From the NCBI RefSeq assembly GCF_023703795.1, contig NZ_CP098518.1:2294001-2358000 (forward strand): 64,000 nucleotides of DNA, given 5' to 3'. Of the stretch, positions 51,065 through 60,695 are shown one piece after another. The translations under genes were made by a program, and so were the position numbers. Positions within the stretch are counted from its first letter, which is position 1. Each line of letters starts with the position of its first letter. The DNA comes from Haloplanus sp. HW8-1 (lineage in GTDB: Archaea; Halobacteriota; Halobacteria; Halobacteriales; Haloferacaceae). The notes under the pieces were generated by a model. The model was not told the origin of the DNA. It searched no databases and saw only the letters and a program-made list of their open reading frames with translations.

Positions 51065-52702
51065 CTACGGGCGGTCCTGGCGACTCGGCCCTTCGTCGCC
51101 GGTCGGGGTTCGGTCGTCGCCGGTTCGATCGCGGTCGTCGTCCTGTCCATCGGTCCGTTCGGCCGTTCGGTCCCGACCGTCGTCATCGTTCCGATCGGTT
51201 CCGCCGCCGCCCGAGCGACCGCGCTCGTCCTCGGGGCGGTCGTCGTCGCCGGAACCGGTCGGCTGCGTGCCGTCGTCACGCCCGCCGGACCTGGTGGCGT
51301 TGCGATCCCCATCGGTCGTCGCGCCCTCCCGTGTCGCCGTGGCGTGGTCGGCCCTCCCGTCGTCACGGCCGCTCGTCGACGGATCCCCGGCGGCCGTCCC
51401 GGCGCCCACCGTGTCGTCACTCCCCGACGTGGCCTCGACGGCCGCGAGGGCGTCGAGGGAGTCGCCGTCACCGTCGGCGGTGCGTTCGAGGATCGTCTCG
51501 ACGCGCGTCGGCGAGGGATCGCGGCCGCCGGACTCCATGAGCGCTGCCGTCCCGGCGACGTAGGGCGCGGCCGCCGACGTGCCCGCGAGGTCGGCCGCGG
51601 CGGGCGTGTCGGCACCCGCCGGCGCGATCAGATCCACGGTGCCGTTCGCGGAGAGCGAACTGTATCCGGTCGGGTCGCCGTCCGTGGCCGCCCCGACCGC
51701 CACGACCCGGTCGCTCGTCGCCGGCGCGACCATGCTCCCGTGGGCGGTGGCGTGTTCGAGTTCGTGATGGGCGGCGAACACCTGCACCCGTCCCGGTGCG
51801 AGCGCCGGATCGTCGGCGTAGACGGCGAGGTAGTACCGGCCGCGCGGGACGGCGACGTCGATGCCTTCGACGGTCGGTCCCGGACCGCTCTCGTCGGCCG
51901 CGGACTTGGCGACGACGCGGTCGGGCGCGTTCGGGAGTCGTCGATAGAGGTAGAGGTCGTAGTCGGCGTCGGACTGCCAGCGCAGGCGGGCGATGACCCG
52001 GCCACGGATGCGGTCGCCGTCGGCGAGGTGGTTCGCGGCGTCGTCCTCGGCGAAGGTGACCCACCCGTCGCGGGTCCCCTCGCCCGCCCAGTGGCGGTTG
52101 GCGTAGTTCCCCGCGGAGGTGACGAAGACCACGCCCTCGGCGGCCGCCCGTTCCGCGGCGGCGGTGATCCGGTCTCCGTCGCCCGCGACGCTCGGGAAGT
52201 AGCTCCCGGAGTCGACGATGACGTCCACTCCGCGGTCGGTCAGCCACTCGACCGCCGTCGCGTACTCCTCGGGCGTCGGCGTGCGTCCCACACCCGCGAG
52301 GTAGAGGTCGGCCGACGGCGCCGTCTCCGAGACGACCGCCGCGACGGCGGTGTCGTGAGCCGTCCGCCCCGCCGGGTCGCCGACCTGTCGGCGTGCGACC
52401 ACGTGAGGAGCGACGACCGTATCACCCGCGTCGAAGCCGCGCCCGATGACGCCCACGTCGACGCCGGTGCCCGTGAGACCCTGGTCGTGGACCGCGTCCG
52501 CCCGGACCGAGCGGAGCGCTTCGGCGGTCGCTCCGGCGCCCGACGGGTGGCGCTGTACCGCCGACCCGACGGTCGAGCCGACGTCGCCGTCAACGGCCGT
52601 GGCCGCCGCGTCGGGACTACCGCCGGCCGGTACCGGCTGGATCGCAGCCAGAACGACGACGACGGTCAGGAGGGCGATACGGGAACGGGGAGCGCCGAGC
52701 AT
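51065..52702 (-). CDS. Secreted S8 (subtilisin-like) family protein with altered catalytic Asp
   Basis: 545 aa. Sec signal (residues 6-26), then a subtilase-like domain. His116 in TAHDTAVAAVV and the Ser in AGTSAAAPYVAGTAAL are in place, and VFVTSAGNYANRHW supplies the oxyanion Asn. The usual VIDTG catalytic Asp position reads VGVIGRGFDAG, so Asp is Gly87 (Asp91 is nearby). A pre-peptidase-type beta domain interrupts the catalytic region. The last 120 residues are a disordered Asp/Arg/Gly/Thr tail. It lies 6 bases downstream of a membrane-anchored HTH gene, so the two are co-transcribed. Confidence 0.82.
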   Translation of the reverse strand: MLGAPRSRIALLTVVVVLAAIQPVPAGGSPDAAATAVDGDVGSTVGSAVQRHPSGAGATAEALRSVRADAVHDQGLTGTGVDVGVIGRGFDAGDTVVAPHVVARRQVGDPAGRTAHDTAVAAVVSETAPSADLYLAGVGRTPTPEEYATAVEWLTDRGVDVIVDSGSYFPSVAGDGDRITAAAERAAAEGVVFVTSAGNYANRHWAGEGTRDGWVTFAEDDAANHLADGDRIRGRVIARLRWQSDADYDLYLYRRLPNAPDRVVAKSAADESGPGPTVEGIDVAVPRGRYYLAVYADDPALAPGRVQVFAAHHELEHATAHGSMVAPATSDRVVAVGAATDGDPTGYSSLSANGTVDLIAPAGADTPAAADLAGTSAAAPYVAGTAALMESGGRDPSPTRVETILERTADGDGDSLDALAAVEATSGSDDTVGAGTAAGDPSTSGRDDGRADHATATREGATTDGDRNATRSGGRDDGTQPTGSGDDDRPEDERGRSGGGGTDRNDDDGRDRTAERTDGQDDDRDRTGDDRTPTGDEGPSRQDRP

Positions 52703-52708
52703 GGCTGA

Positions 52709-53317
52709 TCAGCGGTCGTACTGGTTCCAGACGGCCAGGACGGCGACAACCAGGAGGCCGCCGGCGAGGAAGGCGAGACCAGGGGGCACGAGGCCGAGGA
52801 GGGGGCCGGCCGCACTCCCGACGCCGTCGCCGACCCGAGGCGTCGTCCCGGGGCCCCCGAGGTCGACGACGCCCGCGCCGAACGCTCGCTGGATCGCGAC
52901 TGCACCCACCGCAAGGAGCCCGAGAACGCCGACGAACCGCTCTAGCGAGTCGAGAAACCGCTCTTTGTTCGCGTCCGATCCGACGCAGACGACGAGCGAG
53001 TCCTCGGTCGGCGCGTACACCTTCATCTCGCGTCCCTTCACGGAGTAGCGTGTGTCCGCGACCTCGACGAGGCCGACCTCCTCGAGGTTGCCGAGGTGGT
53101 GGCGGACGTTCTGGAGGGAGGTCGATACGTTTTCGGCGAGTTCCGACGCCGTCGCGGGGCTCTCTTCCAAGGCGGCCAGGATCGAACGGGCCGTCTCCGA
53201 CGAGATTGAGCCGATGAGGTCGTCGGCGTCGTCGTCGGTCAGGGACAGCACGCGGAGTTCCCCGTCTCCCTCCGCGCTCACGTCCCCTTCCAACTGTGAC
53301 GGTAACAGCCCCGACAT
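52709..53317 (-). CDS. Winged-helix transcriptional regulator with C-terminal membrane anchor
   Basis: 202 aa. A winged-helix (ArsR-like) DNA-binding domain at about residues 33-95: SSETARSILAALEESPATASELAENVSTSLQNVRHHL (quoted in parts below 20 residues: ARSILAALEE, TASELAENV, NVRHHLGNLEEVGLV). Two hydrophobic spans near 128-148 and 170-195 anchor it to the membrane. Start at ATG 53317. It is 6 bases upstream of the S8-like protein. A regulator tethered to the membrane beside a secreted protease-like partner suggests signal-dependent release or control, which is inference. Confidence 0.82.
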   Translation of the reverse strand: MSGLLPSQLEGDVSAEGDGELRVLSLTDDDADDLIGSISSETARSILAALEESPATASELAENVSTSLQNVRHHLGNLEEVGLVEVADTRYSVKGREMKVYAPTEDSLVVCVGSDANKERFLDSLERFVGVLGLLAVGAVAIQRAFGAGVVDLGGPGTTPRVGDGVGSAAGPLLGLVPPGLAFLAGGLLVVAVLAVWNQYDR

Positions 53318-53391
53318 CACGCCGTGAGTTACCAATACTAACTAAAAACCCTTCGCCAGAATCTCATTCAGTAACTCGGATGACAGTTACG

Positions 53392-54594
53392 TCAGTCGGT
53401 GGCGGTCGGGAGGACGCCGCGCAGATACAGGGCCGCGAGGCAGGCAACGAGCGCAAGGAGGGCGAGGGCGAAGCCGCGGAAGATAGCGTCGAACGGGTAG
53501 GTCTCACCGAGGAAGCCGACGGCGCTGCTCCCGGTTGCCTGGACGGCGAGCGCGAGGCCCCCGTAGACGGCGTAGGCGCTGCCGCGGTTGTCGGGGACCG
53601 TCCCCAGAACGTACGCGTCGAGGGCCGGAAAGAGACTGTGTGCGACGAGGCCGAGGCCGACGCTCACTGCCACCAAGGCGACGAGCGACCGGACGACGGT
53701 CAGGGCCGCGACGCCCGACGCGACGCCCACCCCCAGCGTCAGGATGTAGGGGACGTGGGGGAGGCGGTCGGCGAGCCCACCACCCAGCCAGAACGCCGGC
53801 AGGCCGGCGGCGAACGCCACCGTCAGGAGCGTCCCCGCCCGGCCGGCGACCAGTCCCTTGGTCGTGATCAGGTACGTGACATAGAAGTTGAACACGCCCT
53901 GCCAGACGAAGCCCGCGCCGCCGACCATCACGACGGCCGCGAGGATGATCCGCCAGTGGGAGAGCGCCGCGACGAAGTCGTGGTCGCCACCCCGGGGAAC
54001 CCCGCCGTCCAGTCGCCGGGCCACGAGGAACACGAGGAGCGTCAGCGTCGCCCCGAGTGCCGCCAGCAGCCAGAAGACGGCGCGCCACGACTCGACGGCC
54101 ACGAGGGTGACCGTGAGCGTCGGTGCGACGACCGCCGCCGCCTGTGCGGCCGTCCCGTGGATGCCGACCGCCTGTCCCACGCGGTCGGGATAGAGGTCGC
54201 CGATGAGGGGCACCGCCGCCGCGTAGTACGCCCCGGAGGCGACGCCGATGGCGAACGCGCCGGCCTGCAAAAGCGGGAGCGCCCCCGCCGTGGCGGTCAG
54301 CGCCGACGCCACCGTGAGGAGGACGCCCGCTCCGAGCACGATCCGCCCCCGCGAGACCCGCGTCACCAGGTAGCCCACGGGGATGCGCGGGACCGCCGTG
54401 CCGACCCAGACGAGCGTCGCCACGAGTCCGACCGCTCCCGTGCCCACCTGGAACGTGGTCCGGAACGTCTCGAGCAAGGGGGCAAACGCCACCCGCCCGA
54501 AGTTGACACAGAACACCAGCCCACAGAGCGTGCCGAACAGCCGACGTGTCACAGTCGGGGTTCGAGGGGGTCGGTCACAAGGGTTGTGTTCCAT
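53392..54594 (-). CDS. MFS transporter
   Basis: 400-aa membrane protein with about 12 spans. Loop 2-3 motif GYLVTRVSRGRIVLGAG resembles the major-facilitator signature, and the N-terminal NFGRVAFAPLLE lies in the first span. A central polar loop near residue 190 divides two six-helix halves. Substrate unknown. Same strand as the HTH/S8 pair but separated by 74 bases with its own probable promoters. Confidence 0.87.
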   Translation of the reverse strand: MEHNPCDRPPRTPTVTRRLFGTLCGLVFCVNFGRVAFAPLLETFRTTFQVGTGAVGLVATLVWVGTAVPRIPVGYLVTRVSRGRIVLGAGVLLTVASALTATAGALPLLQAGAFAIGVASGAYYAAAVPLIGDLYPDRVGQAVGIHGTAAQAAAVVAPTLTVTLVAVESWRAVFWLLAALGATLTLLVFLVARRLDGGVPRGGDHDFVAALSHWRIILAAVVMVGGAGFVWQGVFNFYVTYLITTKGLVAGRAGTLLTVAFAAGLPAFWLGGGLADRLPHVPYILTLGVGVASGVAALTVVRSLVALVAVSVGLGLVAHSLFPALDAYVLGTVPDNRGSAYAVYGGLALAVQATGSSAVGFLGETYPFDAIFRGFALALLALVACLAALYLRGVLPTATD

Positions 54595-54647
54595 CGGGTC
54601 TCCCCCCGTGGCGAATAGTATAACGGCCGCCGGGGCGAAGCCGGGAT

Positions 54648-56081
54648 ATGATCACCGCAGACCGGATGGCGGCCGTCGACGAGAACGCGGCCGCTCTCGG
54701 TGTCCCGCGCAAGCAGTTGATGGAGTCGAGCGGCAACGCCGTCGCGGGGGCGGTGCGGCGGGTCGCCGACCCCGGCGCCGCCGTCGCCCTCGTCTGTGGC
54801 CGCGGCAACAACGGCGGCGACGCCTTCGTCGCCGCCCGCTTTCTCGACGACTACGACCCGACGATCCACCTGCTCGGTCGCCCCGAGACAATCGGAACCG
54901 ACATCGCCCGCGAGAACTGGGCGGCGCTTACGGCCGCCGACTACGACACCCGGATCGTCCGCGACTCGCGGGTCCTCGACCTCGGCGATCCGGACGTCGT
55001 GGTCGACGCCATGCTCGGCACGGGCGTGACGGGGGCGCTCCGACAGCCGGAACGATCGGCCGCCGCGGCGATCAACGACTCCGCCGCGACGGTCGTCGCC
55101 GTCGACGTCCCCACTGGCGTCGACGCCGACACGGGCCAGGCCGCGGGCGTCGCCGTCGACGCCGACCGCGTCGTCACCTTCCACGACGCCAAGCCCGGCT
55201 TGGACGACTACGAGGTGACCGTCGCGGACATCGGCATCCCCGCGGCGGCCGAACTGTTCGTCGGACCGGGGGACCGTCGACTGCTCTCCCGTCCGGGCGA
55301 CGCTCACAAGGGCGACTTCGGCGAAGTCCTCGTCGTCGGGGGCGGCCCCTACACCGGCGCGCCGGCCCTCGCCGCTCAGGCGGCGATGCGGGCCGGCGCC
55401 GACCTCGTCCGCGTGGCCTGTCCTCGCGCTGTCGCCCGCGAGGTCCAGGGGTTCGAGGCGGGGTTGATCCTCCGCCCCTTCGACGGCGACAAACTCACCG
55501 TCGAGGAACTGCCACACGTCCGGGACCTCGCGGCCGCCCACGACGCCGTCGTCTTCGGCCCCGGCCTCGGCGACCACGAGGCGACGCTCGCGGCGGTCCG
55601 GGCGTTCCTCGCCGACTACGACGGGCGGGCGGTGATCGACGCCGACGCCCTCGCCGTCGTCCCCGAGGTCGACACCGACGCGACGCTCCTCTGTACGCCA
55701 CACCAGGGCGAACTCCGTGCGATGGGGGGGCCGAGCGCCGACGACTGGCGCGACCGCCTCGACGCCGTCTCCGACTTCGCCGCCGACCTCGGCCACACGC
55801 TGCTCGTGAAAGGCGCCCACGACGTCGTTTCGGACGGCGACCGCTCGCGGGTGAACCGCACGGGCAACCCCGGCATGACCGTCGGCGGAACGGGCGACGT
55901 CCTCGCGGGCGCCGCCGGCGCCCTCCTCGCCACGCAGGACCCCGTTGACGCCGGCGCCCTCGCCGCGTACGCCAACGGCCTCGCCGGCGACCGGATCGTC
56001 GACCGCCAGGGGTACGGCCTGTTGGCGAGCGACCTCCTGTCTGACCTCCCGCGGTCCCTGTGGGGTGGTGCCGATGAGTGA
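54648..56081 (+). CDS. nnr: Bifunctional NAD(P)H-hydrate epimerase / ADP-dependent hydratase
   Basis: 477-aa repair enzyme for damaged NADH and NADPH. The N-terminal YjeF_N epimerase has CGRGNNGGDAFVAARFL and VVDAMLGTGVTG (about 45-125). The C-terminal ADP-dependent dehydratase has GDFGEVLVVGGGPYTGAP, VVFGPGLGD, and NPGMTVGGTGDVLAGAAG with the catalytic Asp. Length is right for the fused protein. ATG 54648 is followed closely by moaC, whose start overlaps the nnr end by 8 bases. Confidence 0.93.
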   Translation: MITADRMAAVDENAAALGVPRKQLMESSGNAVAGAVRRVADPGAAVALVCGRGNNGGDAFVAARFLDDYDPTIHLLGRPETIGTDIARENWAALTAADYDTRIVRDSRVLDLGDPDVVVDAMLGTGVTGALRQPERSAAAAINDSAATVVAVDVPTGVDADTGQAAGVAVDADRVVTFHDAKPGLDDYEVTVADIGIPAAAELFVGPGDRRLLSRPGDAHKGDFGEVLVVGGGPYTGAPALAAQAAMRAGADLVRVACPRAVAREVQGFEAGLILRPFDGDKLTVEELPHVRDLAAAHDAVVFGPGLGDHEATLAAVRAFLADYDGRAVIDADALAVVPEVDTDATLLCTPHQGELRAMGGPSADDWRDRLDAVSDFAADLGHTLLVKGAHDVVSDGDRSRVNRTGNPGMTVGGTGDVLAGAAGALLATQDPVDAGALAAYANGLAGDRIVDRQGYGLLASDLLSDLPRSLWGGADE

Positions 56082-56568
56082 GGACGACCCCGCGGACGAC
56101 CTGACCCACACCGACGAGTCCGGGTCGGTCCAGATGGTCGACGTGGGCGACAAACCCGACACGGCTCGCCGGGCGGTCGCCGAGGGGACGATCCACCTCC
56201 AGCCGTCGACGGTCGCTGCCATCCGCGCCGACGACGTCGAGAAGGGCGATGTACTGGCGACGGCCCGCGTCGGCGCCGTGCAGGCCGTGAAACACACCTG
56301 GGAGACGATTCCGATGTGTCACCAGATCCCGATCACGAACGTCGAGACGACGTTCGAGGTGGGCGACGACCGGGTCCACCTCACCGTCGCCGTCGAGACG
56401 ACCGGCAAGACCGGCTGCGAGATGGAGGCGCTGGAGGGCGTGACGACCGGGCTGAACGTCGTCTGGGACATGGTGAAGGCGGCCGAAAAGAACGCGGACG
56501 GCGAATACCCCGACACGGCCATTCGGGACGTGCGCGTGACCGAGAAGACCAAGCGGGAACTAAACTGA
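56074..56568 (+). CDS. moaC: Cyclic pyranopterin monophosphate synthase
   Basis: 164-aa enzyme of molybdenum cofactor synthesis that converts the MoaA product to cPMP. Conserved features: MVDVGDKPDTARRAVAEG at the start, IPMCHQIPITN (the LCHP-like active-site loop) and TGKTGCEMEALEGVTTGLNVVWDM near the end. ATG 56074 overlaps nnr by 8 bases. Its 3' end overlaps the end of convergent hflX by 9 bases. Confidence 0.95.
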   Translation: MSEDDPADDLTHTDESGSVQMVDVGDKPDTARRAVAEGTIHLQPSTVAAIRADDVEKGDVLATARVGAVQAVKHTWETIPMCHQIPITNVETTFEVGDDRVHLTVAVETTGKTGCEMEALEGVTTGLNVVWDMVKAAEKNADGEYPDTAIRDVRVTEKTKRELN

Positions 56569-57855
56569 CTCGACCGCCGTCAGATTGCCGGCCTTGGCGC
56601 GGGCGCGCTCGACGACCGACGGCGGCGCCTCGAACTCCAGTACCATCTGCTCCCCTTCGTACTCCTCGGCCTCGACGTTGGCGTGGTCGTGAACCCACGA
56701 GACGAGGCTCATGGTGTCGTCGCCCATCGGCAAGACGAGACGCTCGAACTGCCAGTCCGGCAGTTCCGCCTCGATCCGATCGCGGAGGTCGTCGACTCGC
56801 TCCCCGGTCAGCCCGGAGACTGCGACGGGATTCGGGGCGAGCGCCGACAGCGCCTCCCGTTTCTCGGCGAACTCCTCGTCGTCGACGCGGTCCACCTTGT
56901 TCAACACGGTGACGATGGGTGCCTCGTTGCGCTCGTACAGCGTGTCGTGACAGGTGACGAGTTTCTCACGCATCTCCTCGACGGGTTCGCTCGCGTCCAC
57001 CACGAGGAGGACGAGGTCGGCGTGGTACACCGAGCCGAGCGTCGATTCGAAGGACTCGACCAGCCAGTGGGGCAGATCCGAGACGAATCCGACCGTATCG
57101 GTCAGGAGGACGTCCCGTCGGCCGGTGTCGGCCCGGCGGGTGGTCGTCCCCAGCGTCGTAAAGAGTCGGTCCTCGCTCTCGGCGGTCGTGTCGAGGTCCG
57201 GGTGTCGATCCTCGTTTTCCGTCACGTCGAGGTCCTCGGCCAGACGGCGCATCAGCGTCGACTTGCCGGCGTTGGTGTAGCCCGCGAGCGCCACGAGATC
57301 GAAGCCGGATTCGCGGCGCTGTTCCCGGCGGGCTTCCTCTTTTTCCGCGAGGCCCTCTAGCTCCCGCTTGATGTCGGCGATCTGGTTTTTGATGTCGCGC
57401 TCGCGACTCTCGTCGTACTCCCCGAGTCCCATGAAGCCGGGGCGCTCGTCCCGCTTGGCGAGGCTGGTCTTGGCCTCGGCCCGCGGGAGTTCGTAGCGGA
57501 GTTCCGCGAGTTCGACCTGTAACTGTGCCGTGCGGGTCTGTGCCCGCTGCCCGAAGATGTCGAGGATGAGGGTGAAGCGGTCGACGACCTCGGCCCCGTC
57601 GGGGAGTTTGCTGCCGATGTTGTACGTCTGGTAGGGGCCGAGACGGTTGTCGACGATCACCGCGCCGGCGTCGCGCTCGGCCGCCAGCGCGGCGAGTTCC
57701 TCGACTTTCCCCTCCCCGAAGCCGTAGGCGGCGTCCTCCTCGCGGGTCTGGGTGAGTTCGCCGACCACTTCGTGGCCCGCGGCGCGCGCGAGGTCCGTGA
57801 TCTCGTCGAGGTCGGCGTCGCCCCGGTCCACGCGCTTGGCGACGATCGCTCTCAT
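56560..57855 (-). CDS. hflX: HflX-type GTPase
   Basis: 431-aa translational GTPase that binds ribosomes. The N-terminal HflX domain (VIVDNRLGPYQTYNIG, LILDIFGQRAQTRTAQLQVELAE quoted in part) leads through a coiled coil (ESRERDIKNQIADIKREL). The G domain has P-loop GYTNAGKSTL, switch II DTVGFVSDLP and NKVD. Start ATG 57855 is favoured over 57930 because MRAIVAKRV matches the family start. Probable role: ribosome rescue or recycling under stress, echoing pelota and rqcH in the window. Confidence 0.93.
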   Translation of the reverse strand: MRAIVAKRVDRGDADLDEITDLARAAGHEVVGELTQTREEDAAYGFGEGKVEELAALAAERDAGAVIVDNRLGPYQTYNIGSKLPDGAEVVDRFTLILDIFGQRAQTRTAQLQVELAELRYELPRAEAKTSLAKRDERPGFMGLGEYDESRERDIKNQIADIKRELEGLAEKEEARREQRRESGFDLVALAGYTNAGKSTLMRRLAEDLDVTENEDRHPDLDTTAESEDRLFTTLGTTTRRADTGRRDVLLTDTVGFVSDLPHWLVESFESTLGSVYHADLVLLVVDASEPVEEMREKLVTCHDTLYERNEAPIVTVLNKVDRVDDEEFAEKREALSALAPNPVAVSGLTGERVDDLRDRIEAELPDWQFERLVLPMGDDTMSLVSWVHDHANVEAEEYEGEQMVLEFEAPPSVVERARAKAGNLTAVESV

Positions 57856-57995
57856 CGGTCCATCACCGCCCCGTCGGGTGCCGTATGCGTTCCCTGCACG
57901 TTCTAGCGACGAGGTAGGTGCTCGAACCACTTAAACTCCGCTCGCGGCTCGGTACGCGCCACAAACGACTTACCGACGCACGGCCCACGGGGGGT

Positions 57996-58334
57996 ATGGA
58001 CGGGTTTCTGTTCGCGTTGCAACTGGGAATCGACCCCCAACAACTGGGGATCGAGTTCGGCAGCGGCGCCGTGATCGGGGGGATCATCGGCTTCGCGGCC
58101 AAGAAGATCGCCAAGATCGTCGCGCTGATCGTCGGTCTCGAACTCGCGCTGTTCAAGTTCCTCGAATCCCGGGGCATTCTCACCGTCGACTGGGCGGCGC
58201 TGTCGGCGGGCCTCCTGAAGACGGGGGAGGGTGCGGCCGGCGGGCCGCCGGGCTGGGTGTCGACGATCCTCTCGACGCTCTCGGTGTCGGTCGGTTTCAC
58301 CGGCGGGTTCCTGCTGGGCTTCCGGCGGGGATAG
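57996..58334 (+). CDS. FUN14-domain small membrane protein
   Basis: 112-aa protein with two or three spans. The GSGAVIGGIIGFAAKKIAKIVALIVGLELALFKFLE region (shown in part: GGIIGFAAKKIAKI) fits the FUN14 family, and the C-terminal SVSVGFTGGFLLGFRRG is typical. Start ATG 57996. Convergent with the following minus-strand gene with no gap. Role in archaea unknown. Confidence 0.85.
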   Translation: MDGFLFALQLGIDPQQLGIEFGSGAVIGGIIGFAAKKIAKIVALIVGLELALFKFLESRGILTVDWAALSAGLLKTGEGAAGGPPGWVSTILSTLSVSVGFTGGFLLGFRRG

Positions 58335-58733
58335 TCAGCCGTCGCGACCGAGGTCGATCGTCAGGGCCAGCGACTCGCAGGTGGCCTCCAGATCCTCGAT
58401 CGCCTCCTCGAACGCCGCCGCCTCGGCGCTCCGTTCCGCGCCGAGCAGGTGGTCGGCGACGACGGAGCCGACCGACCAGTCCAGTCCCATCGCCCCCTCG
58501 CCACCCCCACCGGCCATCACCGCCACCTCGCAGGTCTCGTCGTCGCGGAGTTCCATGACGACCACGACCATCAGATCCGAGTTCGTCCGCCAGGAGTCCC
58601 ACCGCTCCCACGCGATCACGCCGAAAGTGTCACCGAGATATCGAGTCCGATTCATCGCCCGCTTCGGGCCGGTCATCTCGGCAAGCAGGTCGTCGGCATC
58701 CTCGCCACGGACGACGACGGTGCCGAACTCCAT
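58335..58733 (-). CDS. Conserved hypothetical protein coupled to SBDS
   Basis: 132-aa soluble protein with no recognised motif. It has an RNRTRYLGDTFGVIAWERWD-like segment (NRTRYLGDTFGVIAWERW), a Gly-rich MAGGGGEGAMGLDWSVGS turn, and an acidic helical C-terminus. ATG 58733 shares one base with the SBDS stop (TAATG), so it is translated from the same mRNA as SBDS. That suggests a ribosome-assembly link, by position only. Confidence 0.72.
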   Translation of the reverse strand: MEFGTVVVRGEDADDLLAEMTGPKRAMNRTRYLGDTFGVIAWERWDSWRTNSDLMVVVVMELRDDETCEVAVMAGGGGEGAMGLDWSVGSVVADHLLGAERSAEAAAFEEAIEDLEATCESLALTIDLGRDG

Positions 58734-59458
58734 TATCGGACGTTGAGGTCGTCCTCGTCCTTGACGATCCGGGTTTCGGCCTCGCCGCTCGTCACTTCGT
58801 TCACCAGGTCGTAGAACTCGTTTTGCATCCCGGCGGGGAAGGTGAGGACGCCGATCCAGGAGCCGTCGGCCTGCCACTCCTCGCGGTCGAGGTCACCGAA
58901 CTCGCGGATCTTCGCCTGGGCGCTCCCCGCCTTGTCCGCGGGCACCTGTACCGCGACGGTCACCTCGGCGAAACGGATGGGAATGACGGGACGGAGGGCG
59001 TCGAGCGCCTCGTCGACCTGCGTCTCGACCCGCTCCATGGGGTCGACCCGAAACCCCGCCTCCTCCAGGGCGCGTTCGATGCGCTCCGGCGGGTGTGGGG
59101 CGTCGTCCATCTGGGGGTTGACCGCGTTCCGGGCGATCCGGTTGATCAACTGCTTGCGCTTCTGTTCTTGCATCTCGCGGCGCTGCTCGGCGGTGATCTG
59201 GATCTCGCCGCGCGTGATGACCTCCGGAATGATCTCCAGGGAATCGGTCGTCCCGAATACCTCCTCCAGGTCGTTCTCGGCGGGGCGGTCGCCGCGGGAG
59301 GCGTCCTCGAAGACGTCCTCGGCCGCGATGACGTCCTCCAGGTCGCCCTCGAACTCGCCGCGCTTGATGGCCAGCGCCGCGTCGGGATCGACCAGTACCT
59401 CGAAGCGCTCGCCGTGGGATTCGAGGCGCGCGGTGACGGCCTCGTCGAGCGAAATCAT
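58733..59458 (-). CDS. sdo1: Ribosome maturation factor SBDS
   Basis: 241-aa Shwachman-Bodian-Diamond protein involved in 60S/50S maturation. FYSH domain: [52 protein letters not shown]. The middle domain has [20 protein letters not shown], and the C-terminal ferredoxin-like domain is present. Length is standard. It precedes a coupled hypothetical gene. Confidence 0.95.
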   Translation of the reverse strand: MISLDEAVTARLESHGERFEVLVDPDAALAIKRGEFEGDLEDVIAAEDVFEDASRGDRPAENDLEEVFGTTDSLEIIPEVITRGEIQITAEQRREMQEQKRKQLINRIARNAVNPQMDDAPHPPERIERALEEAGFRVDPMERVETQVDEALDALRPVIPIRFAEVTVAVQVPADKAGSAQAKIREFGDLDREEWQADGSWIGVLTFPAGMQNEFYDLVNEVTSGEAETRIVKDEDDLNVR

Positions 59459-59554
59459 ACGCCGAGGTAGACCCTCCGGGGGTATATACTCTCGGCTACC
59501 CCGGCGTCGCCCCCCTCGGCTACCACAGCGCCGGCGACGACGGACCGACGCCGA

Positions 59555-59893
59555 TCAGGAGAGGTTCTCGACGATCTCGACCAGGTCCGCCTTGTCCTGG
59601 ACGCCGATCAGTCGTTCGGCCTGCTCGCCGTTCGCGTAGAACTCGAGGGTCGGGACGCTGCGGATGCCACGCTCCTGGGCGAGTTCCTGCAGCGCGTCGA
59701 TGTCGACTTTCAGGACGACCGCGTCCGTCTCGGCGGCGATCTCCTCGACGGTCGGCTCCAGCATCTTGCAGGGGCCACACCAGTCGGCGTAGTAGTCGAC
59801 CAGGACGACGGCGTGCTCCGAGAGGAGATCGTCCAGGTGGTCGGCGTCTTCGACGTGGATGGGTTCGGACTGCTCCGCGGTCGACTTGCTCAT
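59555..59893 (-). CDS. trxA: Thioredoxin
   Basis: 112-aa cytoplasmic thioredoxin. Active site WCGPCK with Cys39 and Cys42, cis-proline region RSVPTLEFY, and the usual acidic N-terminal extension. A TTAAGG element lies upstream of ATG 59893. General protein-disulfide reductase. Confidence 0.95.
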   Translation of the reverse strand: MSKSTAEQSEPIHVEDADHLDDLLSEHAVVLVDYYADWCGPCKMLEPTVEEIAAETDAVVLKVDIDALQELAQERGIRSVPTLEFYANGEQAERLIGVQDKADLVEIVENLS

Positions 59894-59957
59894 ACTGCCA
59901 CGTAGCCACGCGAACCCCTTAACGGTTGAGCCGTTCCGGTGAACGGACGCACGACCG

Positions 59958-60620
59958 TCAGGGTCGGCGGTATCTGAGGACGACCCCGTCGTCGACCCGT
60001 TCGACGTCCACGAGATCCAGCGCCGGGAAGTCAGCGACGAACCCCTCGCCGTCGGCGAGGGTCGGCGCCTCGCGGCCGCCGATCACGAGCGACCCCACGA
60101 ACACGCTGAGTTCGTCCACCAGGTCGGCCTCGAACAGCGAGAAGACGAGTTCGCCGCCGCCCTCGGCGAGCAAGCGATCCATCCCGTCGGCGTCCAGTCG
60201 ATCGACCGCGGCTGGCAGGTCGACCCGCTCCTCGCCGGCCTCGATCACGGTCGCTCCCGCCGCTCGCAGCGTCTCGCGGCGCGCCGCGGGCGCCGCCGCC
60301 GAGACGAGCAGGTAGGTGTCGGCGTCGTCGTCCAGTACCGTCGCGTCGGGCGGCGTCCGGGCCCGGGAGTCGGCGACGACACGGGCCGGGTTGGCCGACC
60401 GACCGTTTCGCAGGCGTTCGACCCGTCGATCCTCCGATTTCACCCCGAGGTGGGGGTCGTCCGCGAGGACGGTCCCGACGCCGACGAGGACGGCGTCGGC
60501 GGCCGCCCGCAGCCGATCCACGCGGGCGAAATCCGCCTCGCCCGAGATCCGAACCTGCCGACGTTCGCGGGTCGAGAGCTTCCCGTCGACGCTCGTCGCC
60601 GCATTGACGACGACTTCCAT
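59958..60620 (-). CDS. arfC: 2,5-diamino-6-ribosylaminopyrimidinone 5'-phosphate reductase
   Basis: 220-aa RibD C-terminal-type reductase, the NADPH step of archaeal riboflavin and F420 synthesis. Features: VVNAATSVDGKLSTRERRQ at the start, ADAVLVGVGTVLADDPHL (NADPH/substrate loop), LLAEGGGELVFSLFEADLVDEL and VIGGREAPTLADGEG. Divergent from the rpa1 operon across a 107-base intergenic region. Confidence 0.92.
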   Translation of the reverse strand: MEVVVNAATSVDGKLSTRERRQVRISGEADFARVDRLRAAADAVLVGVGTVLADDPHLGVKSEDRRVERLRNGRSANPARVVADSRARTPPDATVLDDDADTYLLVSAAAPAARRETLRAAGATVIEAGEERVDLPAAVDRLDADGMDRLLAEGGGELVFSLFEADLVDELSVFVGSLVIGGREAPTLADGEGFVADFPALDLVDVERVDDGVVLRYRRP

Positions 60621-60695
60621 GCCGGACCCTTCGGTCGGGGGAGCAAACCGCTTTCGGTGGCGGCACGGCCGATGGAGCGCGGCCGGCGGGCGAGG

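Noticed and set aside
50831-52708. 625-aa plus-strand frame opposite the S8-like gene
   Set aside because: Antisense shadow; the minus strand has signal peptide and GTS-AAP motif.
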